NCBI GenBank assembly: GCA_904393115.1
Contig: CAJFMX010000007.1
Coordinates: 1 to 64,000 of the forward strand
Direction: 5' to 3'
DNA length: 64,000 bases
Origin: an uncultured Clostridia bacterium
Lineage (GTDB): Bacteria; Bacillota; Clostridia; Christensenellales; UBA1750
Shown here in pieces: positions 27,583-36,893 of the stretch. Position numbers and translations under genes: made by a program. The first letter of the stretch is position 1, and the number at the start of each line of letters is the position of its first letter. The notes beneath the pieces are model-generated. The model did not search any database and was not told the DNA's origin. It worked only from the letters and a program-made list of their open reading frames with translations.

Positions 27583-28487
27583 AGATGGGCGTGAACCTGT
27601 GCGGGGTGGAGCTGAAGAACCCCGTCATCGCAGCCTCCGGAACCTTCGGCTTTGGCCGGGAATACGACGAGTTCTACGACGTGGGCGGCCTGGGCGGCAT
27701 CTCGGTCAAGGGCCTGACGCGCCTGCCGCGCCTGGGCAACCCGCCGCACCGCATCACGGAGACGCCCGCGGGCATGCTCAACAGCGTGGGCCTGCAGAAC
27801 CCGGGCGTGGAGGCCTTCCTGGAAAAGGACCTGCCCTGGCTGCTGGAAAAGGGCGCCGTGGTCGTGGCCAACGCCGCCGGCAGCACGGAGGACGACTACT
27901 GCTACATGGCCGAGCGCCTCTCCGGCACCGGCATCCACATCCTGGAGATGAACATCTCCTGCCCCAACGTCAAGGAGGGCGGCGTGGCCTTCGGCACAAA
28001 GCCGGAATCCGTCTACAAGATCACCAAGGCCGTGCGCGCCCACTGCACAAAGCCCCTGATGGTCAAGCTCTCGCCCAACGTCGCGGACATCGCCGAGGTG
28101 GCCCTGGCCGCGCAGGAGGGCGGCGCGGACGCGATCTCGCTGATCAACACGCTCACCGGCATGGCCGTGGACGTGCGCACGCGCCGGCCGGTGCTGGCCA
28201 ACGTCGTGGGAGGGCTCTCCGGCCCGGCGGTGCGGCCGGTCGCCCTGCGCATGTGCTGGCAGGCGGCAAAGGCCGTTTCCATCCCGGTGGTGGGCATGGG
28301 CGGCATCGAGTCCGGGGAGGACGCCATCGCCTTCCTGCTGGTCGGGTGCACGGCCGTGCAGGTGGGCACGGCAAACCTGCACAACCCCTATGCCTGCATG
28401 GACGTGATCCGCGGCATGGAGGAATACGGCGAGAAGTACGGCGTGCAGGACGTGCGCGAGCTCATCGGCGCGCTGCGCCTCGACTAA
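27579..28487 (+). CDS. pyrD: Dihydroorotate dehydrogenase B, catalytic subunit
   Basis: A 302-residue FMN enzyme oxidising dihydroorotate to orotate. The catalytic base is C128 in NISCPNVKEGG, which marks the class 1 (cysteine) enzymes, and PyrK identifies it as type 1B, linked to NAD+. GGIESGEDAIAFLLVGC is the phosphate-binding end of the barrel. It is the last biosynthetic gene here: no pyrE, carA or carB is present in the operon. Confidence 0.97.
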   Translation: MKMGVNLCGVELKNPVIAASGTFGFGREYDEFYDVGGLGGISVKGLTRLPRLGNPPHRITETPAGMLNSVGLQNPGVEAFLEKDLPWLLEKGAVVVANAAGSTEDDYCYMAERLSGTGIHILEMNISCPNVKEGGVAFGTKPESVYKITKAVRAHCTKPLMVKLSPNVADIAEVALAAQEGGADAISLINTLTGMAVDVRTRRPVLANVVGGLSGPAVRPVALRMCWQAAKAVSIPVVGMGGIESGEDAIAFLLVGCTAVQVGTANLHNPYACMDVIRGMEEYGEKYGVQDVRELIGALRLD

Positions 28488-28502
28488 AAGGGGGCGCGCG
28501 GC

Positions 28503-28655
28503 ATGGACCTCGGCATCATCGGCGGGGCGGACGGCCCCACGACGATCCTCGTCTCCGCAAACGCGTCGGAACTGGCGTGGACGCTGGCCATCCTCGTTGT
28601 GGCCGCGGCGGCCGCCCTGGCCTTCGCGATTTGGAGGAAGAAGCGGAAATCGTAA
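28503..28655 (+). CDS. GIIGGADGPT-motif membrane microprotein
   Basis: A 50-residue protein. It begins MDLGIIGGADGPTTILVS, then has one membrane segment at about 25-43 (WTLAILVVAAAAALAFAIW) and ends in the basic tail RKKRKS. The GGADGPT motif is otherwise known from the beta subunit of sodium-pumping decarboxylases (OadB/GcdB family). Here it stands alone without the rest of that 350-residue protein. AAAAGGGGGCG before the ATG is a fair ribosome-binding site, and the gene starts 15 bases after pyrD, so it should be the last cistron of the pyr transcript. It may be a free-standing small family or a decayed fragment. No function is proposed. Confidence 0.7.
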   Translation: MDLGIIGGADGPTTILVSANASELAWTLAILVVAAAAALAFAIWRKKRKS

Positions 28656-28690
28656 AGAGAACCCCCTGCGCGCACAACGCGCCGAATACG

Positions 28691-28720
28691 GGAGAGGCGG
28701 GCCTTTGGCCCGCCTCTCCC
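28691..28720 (+). terminator. Strong hairpin after the pyr operon
   Basis: A perfect stem (GGGAGAGGCGGGCC with GGCCCGCCTCTCCC) with a 2-4-base loop. There is no T-tract after it, so termination is likely but not certain. Confidence 0.6.
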
Positions 28721-29113
28721 GCTTCGCCCCGAACCGCCACCGGCGGCGCGGGGGTTCGGCGGGCTTATTTTCGCCCTGTGGACTCAAAACGCTCAACCTA
28801 CAGGGGCGCTCCCCTCGGCTTCGCCCCGAACCGCCAGCGGCGGTTCGGGGTTACGACCGGCTTATTGGGCCTAAGTCTCAAGCGTGGGGCCTCCAGAAGC
28901 TTTGCCCCATGCCGCCTTTCGGTGGCCCGGGGTTACGGCGGGCTTATTTTCGCCCTGTGGACTCAAAACGCTCAACCTACAGGGACGCTGACGCGCCCCC
29001 TCCGCAGGCGTACTCCCTTCGGCTTCGCCCCGAACCGCCACCGGCGGCGTGGGGGTTCGACCGGCTTATTTTCGTCCTCTGGGCTCAAAACGCTCGGCCG
29101 TTAGGAGCTGCGC
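28721..29113. repeat. Four imperfect copies of a roughly 90-base intergenic repeat
   Basis: This fills the 552-base gap between the microprotein and the NFACT gene. Copies lie at about 28721-28810, 28818-28890, 28898-28989 and 29020-29113. Each starts with a GCTTCGCCCCGAACCGCC-like arm that folds back on a GGCGG...GGGGTT arm, then CGGCTTATT, and in three copies the CTCAAAACGCTC segment. Copies one and three share an exact run of 47 bases (28758-28804 and 28938-28984). Copy two has a perfect 12-bp hairpin (28825-28850). The open frames through it have no ribosome-binding site and follow the repeat, so I regard it as non-coding. Confidence 0.82.
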
Positions 29114-29160
29114 TTCCTTTGATGGGCGTACACGCCGCCGCTGTGGATTGCAGCGGAAAG

Positions 29161-29191
29161 CCCCCCTGCGCACAAACGGTGCGCAGGGGGG
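29161..29191 (-). terminator. Hairpin after the NFACT gene
   Basis: A 12-bp perfect stem, CCCCCCTGCGCA (29161-29172) with TGCGCAGGGGGG (29180-29191). On the minus strand it is followed only by CTTTCC, so it is a weak or imperfect intrinsic terminator. Confidence 0.55.
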
Positions 29192-29207
29192 CTCGGCGTT
29201 TTGGGCG

Positions 29208-30959
29208 CTACGCGCGGGCCGCCTTGTCCTCGGCGGAAAGGCGCTTGGCGAGCTTTTCGTCCGGCGAGACGAAGAGCGTCTGCTGGTGGGTGTAGATGAC
29301 AAATCCGGGCTTTGCGCCGCCGGGCTTCTTGACGTACTTGCGCAGCGTGTAGTCCACGGGCACCTTGTCCGCCTGGCGGCCCTTGGAGAAGGTCGCGGCG
29401 AGCTGCGCGGCCTGCAGGATGGTCGCGTTCCCCGGCGCGGTGGACTTGACGATCACGTGGGAGCCGGGCATGTCCTTGGCGTGGAGCCAGAGCTCGTCGC
29501 CCAGCGCCGCGCCGGTCAGCCGCTCGTTCTGCACGTTGTTTTTGCCGACAAAGATGTCGATCCCCTCGTCGGATAGGAAGTGGTGCGGCTTGGACTCCGG
29601 GATCTTCGGCGGCTTCTTCCCCTTGTTCGCGTCGCGCAGGAGGCCGACTCGAACGAGCTCCTGCTGGATCTCCGTCAGCTCGTCAAACGTCGTGCAGAGC
29701 TCCAGGTTCTCCAGCTGGCCCTCGAGATAGGCGATCTCCGCCTCGTTTGCGGACATCTGGTCTAGCACGAGGTCGGAGGCGGCCTTGAGCTTGTTGTACT
29801 GCTTGTAGTAGCGCTGCGCGTTCTCGGCCGGGGAGAGGGCGGGGTTCATCGGGATCTCCACCTCGCGCATGTCTTCGGAATAGTAGTCCGGAACGATGGC
29901 CTTGCTCGCGCCGCGCGGGATGCAGTGCAGCGAGGAGGTGATCAGGTCGCCCTTGCGCCGCAGGTCGTCCATGTTCTCGGCGTCCAGGAGCGTCTGCCGC
30001 TGGATGGCGAGCTTCTTCTCGTCGCGCTCGAGGGCGTTTTGCAGGAAGCGGCGCAAGTTGTGCGCGCGCTGGTGGATGCGCTCCCGCTGGTCGCGCTGCA
30101 GGTAATAGGCGTCCATCGCCTCCGAGAGGGAGGCGCACGCCACCTGCCGGGCGGGATCGCGCGAGAGGTAGGGGAAGGAGGTCACGTCCAGGGGCGAGCC
30201 CTCCTCGTCGACCAGGAGCGTGGGCACGTCCTCGAGCAGGCGGAAGAACGCCGCGAGCTTGCCCGCCGCGGTGGGGAGCAGCGCCTCGGTCAGGGCCGCG
30301 GTCTCGCTGCCCGCGGCGCGGAAGGCGAGCTCGCGCGCCGCCTGCGCGGAAAGACCGCTCACGCTCTGCTGGATCGCCTTGTCCAGCCGCTGGCCGACGA
30401 GCGGACGCAGCGCGCACAGGTAGTCCGCCGCCTGCGCCGCATAGGGGTTGAGCTTGTCCTGCGCGGGCGGCGTCTCATAGGGCAGGCCGGGCAGGACCTC
30501 GCGCACGCGGCTGATGTCCTCGGTGACGTGGCGCGCGCTGTCCACGATGCGGCCGTTCGGCCCGACGAGGATCATGTTGGAGTGCCGGCCCATGATCTCG
30601 ATGACGAGCCGCCGCTCCGTCAAATCGCCGAGCTCGTCCAACCCCTCAAAGCGGAGGGTGAGCACGCGGTCCGCGCCGAGCTGCTCCGCGCCGAGGAAGC
30701 GCGCGTTGACCAGGAACTTGCGCAGCAGCATGCAGAACATGGGCGGCGTGTCCGGGCTGCGCTTTGCGCCGCGCGTCAGGTGCACGCGCGCGTTGTTCGG
30801 GCTGGAGGAGAGCAGCAGCCGGTGATTGCCGCCCTGAGCGCGCAGGGTGAGGAGCAATTCATCGCGCTCGGGCTGCTGAACGCGGTCCACGCGCCCGCCC
30901 TCCAGCACGCGGTTCAGCTCGCGCGCGAGGGCGCCGAGCGTCAGTCCGTCCATGGGCAT
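29208..30959 (-). CDS. rqcH: NFACT protein RqcH (Rqc2 homologue; formerly fibronectin-binding FbpA type)
   Basis: A 583-residue protein with an N-terminal NFACT-N domain (MPMDGLTLGALARELNRVL, then GRVDRVQQPERDELLLTLR), a helix-hairpin region, a coiled coil at about 355-430 (KQYNKLKAASDLVLDQMSAN) and an NFACT-R domain with FLSDEGIDIFVGKNNVQNE and LHAKDMPGSHVI. RqcH binds stalled 50S subunits and adds C-terminal alanine tails to the trapped peptide. The YlmH-type S4 protein in this window belongs to the same process. The start at 30959 gives the family MxxDG opening; longer frames run into the promoter. Confidence 0.93.
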   Translation of the reverse strand: MPMDGLTLGALARELNRVLEGGRVDRVQQPERDELLLTLRAQGGNHRLLLSSSPNNARVHLTRGAKRSPDTPPMFCMLLRKFLVNARFLGAEQLGADRVLTLRFEGLDELGDLTERRLVIEIMGRHSNMILVGPNGRIVDSARHVTEDISRVREVLPGLPYETPPAQDKLNPYAAQAADYLCALRPLVGQRLDKAIQQSVSGLSAQAARELAFRAAGSETAALTEALLPTAAGKLAAFFRLLEDVPTLLVDEEGSPLDVTSFPYLSRDPARQVACASLSEAMDAYYLQRDQRERIHQRAHNLRRFLQNALERDEKKLAIQRQTLLDAENMDDLRRKGDLITSSLHCIPRGASKAIVPDYYSEDMREVEIPMNPALSPAENAQRYYKQYNKLKAASDLVLDQMSANEAEIAYLEGQLENLELCTTFDELTEIQQELVRVGLLRDANKGKKPPKIPESKPHHFLSDEGIDIFVGKNNVQNERLTGAALGDELWLHAKDMPGSHVIVKSTAPGNATILQAAQLAATFSKGRQADKVPVDYTLRKYVKKPGGAKPGFVIYTHQQTLFVSPDEKLAKRLSAEDKAARA

Positions 30960-31023
30960 GAAAACATCAACCTCCGTCCTGTCCAATGCGAAAAAGCCGG
31001 GCCGCAAAGGACCCGCTTTCCCC

Positions 31024-31052
31024 AGTATACCACAGTTTTATTCCGCGCAAAA
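31024..31052 (-). promoter_or_regulatory. Promoter of rqcH
   Basis: On the minus strand TTTTGC (31047-31052), 17 bases and TATACT (31024-31029), with the TGTGG sequence just before the -10 box. The -35 box is poor. Confidence 0.5.
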
Positions 31053-31056
31053 GCAG

Positions 31057-31086
31057 AAAAAAAGGACGAGCCCCGTCGGCTCGTCC
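31057..31086 (-). terminator. Terminator after the small SH3 protein
   Basis: GGACGAGCC and GGCTCGTCC (31064-31072 with 31078-31086) form a 9-bp stem, and seven T follow on the minus strand. Confidence 0.92.
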
Positions 31087-31101
31087 ATCGGTTGCGGAAG
31101 A

Positions 31102-31440
31102 TTAGGCCTCAACCTTGTCGATGTACTTGGCGTACACGTAAGCGTTGGTGCCATCCTCGAGAGCGATCTTCGCCCAGTTGCCGTCAAACTCGACAACCTT
31201 CACAACATCGCCGCGATGGATGATGTCGATGGGATCCAGCTTGGTGGAAGCGGTGGCGCGAACGTTCAGAGCGCGGCAGATGACGACGTAGTCGGTGGTC
31301 TCCTCTGCAGGGGTGACGTACTCGACATCCTCGGTGTAATCCGCGTAGTAGGTGGGCTCGATGAAGTTGGAATCGGCCAGGGCAGTCATGGGGATGATCA
31401 TCATCGCAACAGCCAGGACAAGGGCAAGCAGTTTCTTCAT
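31102..31440 (-). CDS. Secreted single SH3b-domain protein
   Basis: A 112-residue exported protein. A signal peptide of about 22 residues (MKKLLALVLAVAMMIIPMTALA) is followed by an acidic spacer rich in Tyr, Thr and Glu and by one SH3b domain (about 52-110: CRALNVRATASTKLDPIDII, then GDVVKVVEFDGNWAKI). No catalytic domain is present. Bacterial SH3b domains bind cell wall peptides, so it may coat or sense the wall. The promoter matches the sigma-A consensus at every base, and GGAGG lies well placed before the ATG. Its codon use is milder in GC than its neighbours, consistent with high expression; that point is an impression. Confidence 0.88.
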   Translation of the reverse strand: MKKLLALVLAVAMMIIPMTALADSNFIEPTYYADYTEDVEYVTPAEETTDYVVICRALNVRATASTKLDPIDIIHRGDVVKVVEFDGNWAKIALEDGTNAYVYAKYIDKVEA

Positions 31441-31475
31441 GGAAGAAGACCTCCTTGATGAAATTTTACGATCTC

Positions 31476-31504
31476 ATTATAATCTTTCTTACATTGTTTG
31501 TCAA
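31476..31504 (-). promoter_or_regulatory. Consensus sigma-A promoter of the SH3b protein
   Basis: On the minus strand TTGACA (31499-31504), 17 bases and TATAAT (31476-31481), a full match to consensus with ideal spacing. Confidence 0.95.
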
Positions 31505-31596
31505 TCCTGAAATGATTTAGAAATATAATTTGGCCTGTGTGAATTTCTGCCAGGGGGATGGGGTGCGGAATTTCCATTAAGTTTTTGTAATAACCG

Positions 31597-31625
31597 GTGC
31601 AAAACCAGGCGCATTATGGTATACT
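31597..31625 (+). promoter_or_regulatory. Candidate promoter of the ABC-F gene
   Basis: TATACT at 31620-31625, preceded by TATGG, with only a poor -35 box 17 bases upstream. The TGG-TATACT arrangement recurs before rqcH and the response regulator gene. Confidence 0.45.
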
Positions 31626-31669
31626 CAACCGCGGCTGCACGGAAAACAGCGGTCGGAAAGGAAAAGAAA

Positions 31670-33265
<1,596 letters not shown>

Positions 33266-33278
33266 CCGCTTAAAGAGA

Positions 33279-33317
33279 ACCTGCCACGGGAGAAAATCCT
33301 GCGGCAGGTCTTTTTTT
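33279..33317 (+). terminator. Terminator after the ABC-F gene
   Basis: ACCTGCC (33279-33285) pairs with GGCAGGT (33303-33309), followed within two bases by seven T. Confidence 0.85.
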
Positions 33318-33344
33318 GCGCGCGGATTGAATCCTTTGGGCGGG

Positions 33345-33372
33345 TTGATTCGTCATAAAACTGTGGTATACT
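33345..33372 (+). promoter_or_regulatory. Promoter of the two-component operon
   Basis: TTGATT (33345-33350), 16 bases and TATACT (33367-33372), with TGTGG before the -10 box. Confidence 0.6.
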
Positions 33373-33403
33373 GTCTATAATGAAGGAATGTGGAGATGAC
33401 GAC

Positions 33404-34096
33404 ATGAGTGCGAATAAAATCCTGATCGTGGAAGACGATACGCCCATCGCGGAGCTGCTGGCCTACCGCCTCAAAAAGGAGGGCTACGACGTGGGCATTG
33501 CCGGGACGGGCGCGCGCGCGCTGCAGATGGCAAACGGCGCGCATCCGGACCTGGTGCTGCTGGACTGGCAGCTGCCGGACATGTCCGGCCTGGAGGTCTG
33601 CCGGCAGATCACGAACAAGCTGCACATCCCCATCATCATGGTCACGGCCCGCAACATGGTGGAGGACAAGGTCCTGGGCCTGGAGGCCGGCGCGGACGAC
33701 TACATCACCAAGCCCTTTGACGTGCGCGAGGTCGTGGCGCGCATCAAGGCGACCTTCCGCCGCCTGGAGAAGACGAACGACGCGCCGCCCGCGCGCAACG
33801 AGCTCCGGCTCCACTTCGCGGGGCTGACGGTCACGCCCTCGACCATGACGGTGGAGAAGAACGGCCGCCAGGTGGACCTGACCCCCTTGGAGTATCAGCT
33901 CCTGATGTACTTCTACGAAAACCGCAACGTGGCCCTCTCCCGGGAAAAGATCCTGGGCGCGGTGTGGGGATACGACTACTTCGGCAACACGCGCACCGTG
34001 GACATCCACGTCCTGCGCCTGCGCAAAAAGCTGGGATTGGACAACGAGATCCGCACGATCTTCAAGATCGGCTACATCTTCGAAATTACGGATTAG
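33404..34096 (+). CDS. OmpR/PhoB-family response regulator
   Basis: A 230-residue regulator. The receiver domain (4-118) has the acidic pocket E10-D11-D12, the phosphoacceptor D54 in VLLDWQLPDM and the ITKPFD lysine. The C-terminal winged helix (about 133-228) has LTPLEYQLLMYFYENRN and the recognition helix TRTVDIHVLRLRKKLG. It is transcribed with a histidine kinase 11 bases downstream and a lipoprotein gene. GGAG at 33392-33395 fits ATG 33404 better than the ATG at 33380. Its closest named relatives would be WalR/PhoP-type regulators, but the regulon is unknown. Confidence 0.92.
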   Translation: MSANKILIVEDDTPIAELLAYRLKKEGYDVGIAGTGARALQMANGAHPDLVLLDWQLPDMSGLEVCRQITNKLHIPIIMVTARNMVEDKVLGLEAGADDYITKPFDVREVVARIKATFRRLEKTNDAPPARNELRLHFAGLTVTPSTMTVEKNGRQVDLTPLEYQLLMYFYENRNVALSREKILGAVWGYDYFGNTRTVDIHVLRLRKKLGLDNEIRTIFKIGYIFEITD

Positions 34097-34107
34097 GGCG
34101 TGCATAG

Positions 34108-35676
34108 ATGAAGAAAACGACGAGGAAAGCGGGGACCTTCTCCCTGAAGCGGCTCTTTGCGGGCGGACCGGAGGTCCGCCTGTCCATCCGTGTCAAGATG
34201 GCGCTGTACATGCTGGCCATCTTCCTTTCCATGCTCCTGATCATGAACTTCTTCATCGCCCAAAACATTTCCCAGGGCAACGAGCGCTACATCAACGACG
34301 ATCTTGTCACGATGAAGAACAACGGCCTGATCTACGTCAAGCAGATGCTCGTCCTCAACCAGCAGAACAACAACGAGGAGGGCTTTGCCGCCATCGCCCA
34401 GGACCTCGTGGAGGAGATCTCCGGCGCGACGGGCAACCCCACGGCCGCCTTCACCATGGACGGGCAGATGCTCGCCGCGACCAACTCCGCGGTCTTCATC
34501 GAGAACAACTTCGGCGACGTCAGCCTTGCGCGCGGCGGCCTTTCCGCCTTCACCCTGGACACGGAGTCGCAGCGGACGCGCGCCTATTTCTCCTACCCCG
34601 TCCTCATCGAGGGCAACAGCATCGGCATGATCCGCACCGTCGCGGACTACACCATCCTCTACACCCAGGGAAACAACATCATGCGCTCCGTCTCCCTGAT
34701 CACGATGGTGATCTGCTTTGTCTCCCTGGTCATCGCGGTGCTCTTTGCCAGCTCCATCGCCTCGCCCATCATGAAGCTTGCGCGCATCAGCGAGGCGCTG
34801 CAAAAGGACGTCGAGCAGAACAAGATCGACGTGGGCAAGGTCGTGCGCCTGGCGCGCTCCAAGCGGCGGGACGAGCTGGGCATCCTCTCGCGCAACTTCG
34901 CCGAGATGATCTACCGCATCGACCAGCAGATGAAGACCATCAACACCGACAAATACGAGCTCAAGCGCCTTTCGGAATACCGAAAGGTCTTCTACGACAA
35001 CGTCACCCACGAGCTCAAGACCCCGCTGACCAGCATCCGCGGCTATGCCGAGGTGCTGCAGGAGAACGGCTTTACCGACAAGGAGTTCTTTGACAAGGGC
35101 ATCTCCCACATCCTCAGCGAGAGCGACCGCATGTACCACATGGTGGTGACGCTCCTGGAGCTCTCGCGCATGTCGGACGCGGTCAACGTGCCCAAGGACC
35201 GCGTCAACCTCAACGACCTGCTCGCCCAGGTCTGCGAGGGCATGCAGTTCAAGGCCGAGAAGTACGGCGACGCCATCGAGCTCTCCGTGCGCCAGCGCGC
35301 CGTGGTCATGGGCAGCGAGACGCAGCTCAAGGAGGTATTCATCAACATCATCGACAACGCCATCAAGTACGGATACCCCAACTCCACCATCCAGGTCCTG
35401 GTCAACTGCAACCGGGAAAACGTCAACGTCCAGGTCGTCAATTCCGGCGACGGCATCGAGGAGAAGGAGATCCCCAAGCTCTTCATCCCCTTCTACCGGC
35501 GCAAGGACCGCGAGGGCAAGCGCGAGGAGGGGTCCTCGGGCCTGGGCCTGGGCATCGTCAAGCAGCTCGTCGAGCAGCACGGCGGGCGCATCGACATCGC
35601 GTCGCGGCCCAAGGGGCTCACGGTCGTCACCGTCGTGCTCCCCACGGCCCGCGCAAGGGAGGGACAGGCAGGATGA
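34108..35676 (+). CDS. Membrane sensor histidine kinase
   Basis: A 522-residue kinase with two membrane segments (about 29-52 and 191-216) enclosing an extracellular sensor of roughly 140 residues, a HAMP-like linker (SSIASPIMKLARISEAL), and a HisKA/HATPase core. The phosphorylated residue is H301 in VTHELKTPLTSI; N-box IIDNAIKYG, G1 NSGDGIEEKE and G2 GSSGLGLGIVKQL are intact. The pair with the response regulator is clear. The extracellular sensor shows no fold I recognise. Its stop overlaps the lipoprotein start (ATGA), so signal and lipoprotein are probably linked. Confidence 0.93.
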   Translation: MKKTTRKAGTFSLKRLFAGGPEVRLSIRVKMALYMLAIFLSMLLIMNFFIAQNISQGNERYINDDLVTMKNNGLIYVKQMLVLNQQNNNEEGFAAIAQDLVEEISGATGNPTAAFTMDGQMLAATNSAVFIENNFGDVSLARGGLSAFTLDTESQRTRAYFSYPVLIEGNSIGMIRTVADYTILYTQGNNIMRSVSLITMVICFVSLVIAVLFASSIASPIMKLARISEALQKDVEQNKIDVGKVVRLARSKRRDELGILSRNFAEMIYRIDQQMKTINTDKYELKRLSEYRKVFYDNVTHELKTPLTSIRGYAEVLQENGFTDKEFFDKGISHILSESDRMYHMVVTLLELSRMSDAVNVPKDRVNLNDLLAQVCEGMQFKAEKYGDAIELSVRQRAVVMGSETQLKEVFINIIDNAIKYGYPNSTIQVLVNCNRENVNVQVVNSGDGIEEKEIPKLFIPFYRRKDREGKREEGSSGLGLGIVKQLVEQHGGRIDIASRPKGLTVVTVVLPTARAREGQAG

Positions 35677-36818
35677 GGAAGAAGATACGCTGCCTTGCGG
35701 CAGCATGCCTTGCGCTTTTCCTGCTCTCGGGCTGCCATTCCATCGCCCCGCAGGAGAAGACCATCATCCTCTCCGAGCCGACCGCCACGCCCGCCGCCTC
35801 CAACGAGCCGCAGTCCTCGCTGCGCTTTGAGGTGCGCAGGATCACGAACATCCCCCTGGACCGCCTGGACCCCACCGGGGACCACCCCAACCCCGCGGAG
35901 GCGGTCATCGGCTGGATCGATGCAAACAACCTCGTGGCCATGACCGTCCAGAGCGCGCAGACGGGGACCGGGGCGGAGGAGACGGCGCAGGCCTCGCCTA
36001 CGCCCGAGGCCGAGGACGACGAGGGCGTGCGCATGACGCAGTTCGTGCGCATCAACTACCAGTACGGGTTCCTCGACCCGATCCTGACGCTCGGCAATCT
36101 GGAGGCCGAGTGCTTCGACGTCTCCGCCGACGGGTCCCTCGTCGCCTATGTCGCCGGAAACATTCTGGACATCTACAGCCTGCACAACGGCGGCAGGATG
36201 CAGACGCTCACGCGCGACGTTTTGGCCTCCCGCGTGGTCTTTGCCCAGGACGGGCACGAGCTCTACTTCACCGCCGCGGGCGAGGACCGGAAGATGGAGT
36301 CCATCCAGGCCGAGACCGGGGAGGTCGCGCTCGTCCTGCCGGGCATGGCCTACCGCCCCCTGGCCGTCAGCGAAAAGGGAATGCTGTTCTACCTCCTCTC
36401 CCAGGGAACGCAGGAAGTGGGCTACGCCTCCCAGGCGGGAACGGAGGAGGAGCTCCTGACGGGCGGCACGGCGGGTTCCGCCTACATCCTCTCCTCCGGC
36501 GACGGGCTCCTCGTCTACGACGGGGACCTGTACCTGGTGGGCGCGGGCGGCGCGACGCTCGTGCAGAGCAACATCACCGCCTTTGACATCGGCTCCGACG
36601 GCATGCACATCGCCTACGCCGTGCAGAACGAGGACGGGTCCGTGGACATCCGCATCGGCTACTGGGGCGGCAGCCGCATCATCAACGACCGGCTGACCTA
36701 CAAGGACATCGGCATCAACGTGGACACGATGTATTTCTCGCCCGACCTGCAAAAGCTCTACCTGCAGGGCCAGGACGGGAACGGCGCGCTGCGGGCCTAT
36801 ACGTTCGAGTTCCAGTAG
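35673..36818 (+). CDS. Lipoprotein with beta-propeller-like repeats
   Basis: A 381-residue protein with a lipoprotein signal (lipobox LLSGC, lipidated C21). A Thr/Ala/Glu-rich linker is followed by repeated strand patterns such as FDVSADGSLVAYVAGN, VVFAQDGHELYFTAAGE and FDIGSDGMHIAYAVQ. These resemble TolB or WD40-type propeller blades. It would sit on the outer face of the membrane. Translation is coupled to the kinase, so it may act as a sensor partner or modulator, as lipoproteins of some WalKR-like systems do. That role is inference; no catalytic motif is visible. Confidence 0.75.
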   Translation: MRKKIRCLAAACLALFLLSGCHSIAPQEKTIILSEPTATPAASNEPQSSLRFEVRRITNIPLDRLDPTGDHPNPAEAVIGWIDANNLVAMTVQSAQTGTGAEETAQASPTPEAEDDEGVRMTQFVRINYQYGFLDPILTLGNLEAECFDVSADGSLVAYVAGNILDIYSLHNGGRMQTLTRDVLASRVVFAQDGHELYFTAAGEDRKMESIQAETGEVALVLPGMAYRPLAVSEKGMLFYLLSQGTQEVGYASQAGTEEELLTGGTAGSAYILSSGDGLLVYDGDLYLVGAGGATLVQSNITAFDIGSDGMHIAYAVQNEDGSVDIRIGYWGGSRIINDRLTYKDIGINVDTMYFSPDLQKLYLQGQDGNGALRAYTFEFQ

Positions 36819-36842
36819 GGCGCGCTTTCGGTTCTCAGGGCA

Positions 36843-36889
36843 AACCCCCTCTTCATAAGCTTAGAAAAAGCGTGGAGAGGGGGTTCTCT
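36843..36889 (+). promoter_or_regulatory. Hairpin covering the spoIIID ribosome-binding site
   Basis: AACCCCCTCT (36843-36852) pairs perfectly with AGAGGGGGTT (36876-36885) and is followed by CTCTTTT. The right arm is also the only Shine-Dalgarno for spoIIID, 10 bases before its ATG. It may end the lipoprotein transcript, hide the spoIIID start, or do both. Confidence 0.7.
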
Positions 36890-36893
36890 TTTG

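Noticed and set aside
28597-29295. Open frames of 230 residues through the intergenic repeat cluster
   Set aside because: Their translations repeat with the DNA units and have no start signal or known domain; the frame switches between copies.
36891-36893. TTG start for spoIIID
   Set aside because: The following ATG has better spacing from AGAGGGGG and matches the family length.
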